Assembly: GCA_020346805.1 (NCBI GenBank)
Contig: CP070790.1
Coordinates: 4,264,312-4,272,564, forward strand
From: Planctomycetota bacterium
GTDB taxonomy: Bacteria > Planctomycetota > Phycisphaerae > UBA1845 > PWPN01
Direction: 5' to 3'
DNA length: 8,253 bases
Below, one piece after another: positions 6,564 through 8,253 of the stretch. Below the pieces are notes generated by a model. The model worked only from the letters and a program-made list of their open reading frames with translations, was not told the DNA's origin and ran no database searches. The position numbers and the translations under genes are program-made. Within the stretch, counting starts at the first letter, position 1. Every line of letters starts with the position of its first letter.

Positions 6564-6817
6564 CACGTTCACAGGCAGGTCTTCTGGCTTACGGAGGGCA
6601 GGATCAGCCTCGAGGTGTGCGGCGGATATCCGTCAATTCTCGGGGCCTGATTCCGCATCCGGCCACGCCTTCTCATCCGCTCAGAAAATGCGGTGAACAT
6701 TTCTATCGCCGGACAATGGCTTATTGTGGCCGGTACATCCGATTACAGCGGCGGGTCCGCGGTGGATTTTCACCACCTTCCCTGTTATTTCCGCATGGCG
6801 GAAAACCTGTAACCGTG
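6564..6817 (-). ncRNA. Cobalamin (B12) riboswitch aptamer
   Basis: The minus strand carries the diagnostic elements of a cobalamin riboswitch. The 3' B12 box reads AAGCCAGAAGACCTGCC (6574-6590), close to the textbook box. The core, between about 6739 and 6785, contains GGGAAGGTGG, then AAAATCCACCGCGGACCCG, then CCGCTGTAATCGG. The ends close in a P1 stem: CACGGTTACAGG (6806-6817) pairs with CCTGTGAACGTG (6564-6575) over twelve positions with one mismatch and one G-U pair. The length of about 254 bases is somewhat large for the class but fits extra peripheral arms in the middle (about 6600-6730). In known members adenosylcobalamin or another cobalamin binding turns expression off. Here the output is the terminator at 6414-6447 and the regulated gene encodes a PEP-CTERM protein, not a usual B12 pathway gene. 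Confidence 0.96.
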
Positions 6818-6843
6818 TACATATTCACTTGCCAATAGTGGGT

Positions 6844-6871
6844 ATATTACCAAGAATTTCCACCCATGCAA
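6844..6871 (-). promoter_or_regulatory. Probable sigma-70-type promoter of the riboswitch operon
   Basis: On the minus strand TTGCAT (6866-6871) is followed after 16 bases by TAATAT (6844-6849). Transcription would start near 6837, about 20 bases before the P1 stem of the riboswitch, which is where it should be. The boxes are partial matches; the position is the stronger argument. Confidence 0.55.
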
Positions 6872-7015
6872 GGGGGCTGACAAATATTTCTCAATGGTTT
6901 TGTTTTTCTTATAAACGAATCATTTGACCAAGACGGACGAGGTGCGGTTGAGGGACAGTACAAGTTTGTGCCGCCCCTGCGCTTGTATGGGCTATGTAGA
7001 AACAGAATTATGTAA
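6872..7015. other. Spacer between caspase-like gene and riboswitch promoter
   Basis: I see no gene, RNA or convincing terminator in these bases. On the minus strand ACAAG and CTTGT form only a weak arm pair with a long loop just after the caspase-like stop. Readthrough from the caspase-like gene into the riboswitch is therefore not excluded. Confidence 0.45.
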
Positions 7016-7915
7016 TCACGGTCGCATTGCTCGGATACGTCGGTTGCTGATGAAGGTGAAACCGATCATACCCAGAATGATGGTGCCGGCACCCATGGGC
7101 CCGCATCCGTTTCCGCCCGTCGGCGTCGATGAAAGGACCTGTTCGAAATCAATCAGGTATTGCGGCTCCTGTTTGGTATCATAGAGGGCCGCTTCGGCGG
7201 TAGTGTCGGCGGCCGTTTTGGTGAAGATCTCGTTCCAGGTCAGATTCTGCTGCGATTGGGCCAGGGTTACAAAGGCGTTCATAAACATCATGACGAACAA
7301 TCCACCTGCCTCTTCGGCTCCCAGGCTGAATTGGCCGGGCTTGCTTCCGCAGGCAAGTATCCGGCCCTGGTTTTCGAGGAAAAGGCTTTTGAAGTTTTCC
7401 TCTTCCAAAGGAGTACCCGGTCGAGGAACGTATACCGGCAACGGCCGGCCGACCTGGTCGGGATAGTTGTTACAGCAGTCGGCAATTATTATCTGTAATC
7501 TGGCGTTTTTGGGTTCCAGCAGCTCGACGACTTCATCGAAAAATATGTAGGGCTCGGCGGAATCGAAATCAAAGGTAAGTACCGGCCATTGGGAGGTACC
7601 GGAGTTTGCCCCGTGCCCGGAGTAGAAGAAATAGATCACGTCGTCGGCATTGGTGTCCAGACGGTTGAGCTTATATCGCGCATTGTGGGCGGTCAGACTG
7701 CTGCCAGTGAGGCTTTGGAATTGAAGGTTCAGGCCGGTATTGTCCGCAATCCGCTGGGCCCAGGTTTGGGCGTTGTTGACGTCCACTACCGTGCCGATGG
7801 TGGTGTCGGTGGTGTCGGCAAAGACGATGAAGTGCAAATCGGCACCGTGCCCCAATGATGCCGATAACAACAGAACAACTACTCCCACGATCCGATAAAA
7901 TCCTGATCTGTTCAT
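7016..7915 (-). CDS. Exported caspase-like (peptidase C14 / metacaspase-type) protein
   Basis: A 299-residue protein. Residues 1-25 are a signal peptide (hydrophobic VVVLLLSAS, cleavage near GHGA). Residues about 27-245 have the caspase fold: strand HFIVFAD at 28-34, VIYFFYSGHG at 93-102 with catalytic His101, and LQIIIADCCNN at 140-150 with the catalytic cysteine most likely Cys148, in the D-x-C position. It is probably an endopeptidase outside the cytoplasm; bacterial relatives often cleave after Arg or Lys, but its substrate is unknown. The C-terminus (about 268-299) is GNGCGPMGAGTIILGMIGF, then ISNRRIR: a Cys-Gly-Pro motif, a hydrophobic segment and basic residues, which looks like a C-terminal anchor or sorting tail without a PEP motif. 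The ATG at 7915 has GGAAAGG seven bases upstream (7923-7929). It lies 90 bases after the isomerase-like gene and may be cotranscribed with it. Confidence 0.85.
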   Translation of the reverse strand: MNRSGFYRIVGVVVLLLSASLGHGADLHFIVFADTTDTTIGTVVDVNNAQTWAQRIADNTGLNLQFQSLTGSSLTAHNARYKLNRLDTNADDVIYFFYSGHGANSGTSQWPVLTFDFDSAEPYIFFDEVVELLEPKNARLQIIIADCCNNYPDQVGRPLPVYVPRPGTPLEEENFKSLFLENQGRILACGSKPGQFSLGAEEAGGLFVMMFMNAFVTLAQSQQNLTWNEIFTKTAADTTAEAALYDTKQEPQYLIDFEQVLSSTPTGGNGCGPMGAGTIILGMIGFTFISNRRIRAMRP

Positions 7916-8005
7916 TTGTCAGCCTTTCCATAATCCTGTGAAAACGAGTTTCCCAGGCTCTATCGGGTCGATCGGGTAGGATAGTTAGGAATAATTTTTG
8001 TGCGA

Positions 8006-8253
8006 TCATGTGGCAATGGTGATGCCGAACATCCGGCAGAAGGTTAGGAGTTGGGCGGTGTGGTTGCCCAGGAATACAGTCTGGTGCATACCCTTGACCT
8101 CGCAGGGATTGTCCAACTCGTTGATGGTCATCACCAGGTTGGTCCGGCAGCCGCCGGCGGGCGGGGTATCGTAACAGGTAATCACCTTGCCGGAGTAGAT
8201 GAGCATCTTCGGTTCTTCGCCGCGCAGATAATGGGCCATGGTAACTTCCTGGC
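8006..8253 (-). CDS. C-terminal part of a sugar isomerase-like protein (FucI/AraA-type), cut by the window edge
   Basis: The frame is open to the right edge, so about 81 residues are visible. The segments SGKVI, GGCRTNL and GMHQTVFLGNH, then LLTFCRMFGI at the end, resemble the C-terminal beta domain of fucose/arabinose isomerase-like proteins, which usually close with a G-x-H-x-x-x-x-x-G strand and a final short helix. Such enzymes interconvert aldoses and ketoses in the cytoplasm, using a divalent metal bound in the part outside this window. An ATG at 8239 has AGGAAG just before it and could start a separate 77-residue protein, but the match to a domain end makes a truncated larger gene more likely. 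Substrate cannot be judged. Confidence 0.55.
   Translation of the reverse strand, partial: QEVTMAHYLRGEEPKMLIYSGKVITCYDTPPAGGCRTNLVMTINELDNPCEVKGMHQTVFLGNHTAQLLTFCRMFGITIAT

Noticed and set aside
6288..6927. Several plus-strand open frames across the riboswitch region
   Set aside because: They are antisense to the cobalamin aptamer, its terminator and the PEP-CTERM start, whose conserved elements explain the sequence.
1..8253. CRISPR array, tRNA, rRNA, insertion sequence or attachment site
   Set aside because: I saw no regularly spaced repeats, cloverleaf, rRNA motif, transposase domain or flanking terminal repeats on either strand.

Overview
The window looks like chromosomal DNA from a planctomycete, most likely class Phycisphaerae. 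The clues are a pseudopilin with a GFTLIELL prepilin site and a C-terminal H-X9-DG signature, a PEP-CTERM surface protein, an exported protein ending in two dockerin-like calcium loops with the Cys-bracketed tail common in that class, an exported caspase-fold protein, and uneven Shine-Dalgarno use. This assignment rests on recognised patterns; no database search was run.

Layout. On the left edge is the start of a secreted-protein gene on the minus strand (1-116), then an AT-rich spacer with plausible promoters, then a thioredoxin/peroxiredoxin-like gene on the plus strand (428-1000). From there to the right edge every gene is on the minus strand. In transcription order from the right edge these are: the C-terminal part of a sugar-isomerase-like gene (8006-8253), an exported caspase-like protease (7016-7915), a promoter, a complete cobalamin (B12) riboswitch aptamer (6564-6817), a rho-independent terminator (6414-6447), a PEP-CTERM protein (5153-6370), a dockerin-tailed surface protein (3881-5083), an H-X9-DG pseudopilin (2971-3834), and a sigma-54-type activator with its own probable promoter (1036-2568).

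Central observation. The riboswitch and terminator sit directly ahead of three closely spaced genes (gaps of 69 and 46 bases), all encoding exported proteins, with no enzyme and no recognisable transporter. Cobalamin riboswitches normally control B12 synthesis, B12 uptake, or B12-independent isoenzymes. The first protein has recurring short beta-strand motifs that resemble a propeller. The second resembles the 'cell surface protein' family that I recall next to B12 receptors in Bacteroidetes. My reading is that this is a B12-repressed surface module for capturing corrinoids, anchored through PEP-CTERM/exosortase, dockerin and pseudopilin chemistry rather than through lipoproteins. The riboswitch is clear; the B12-binding role is inference.

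The thioredoxin-like gene, the caspase-like gene and the isomerase fragment have no evident functional link to this module. The sigma-54-type activator lies immediately downstream and could be connected, but nothing in the sequence proves it.
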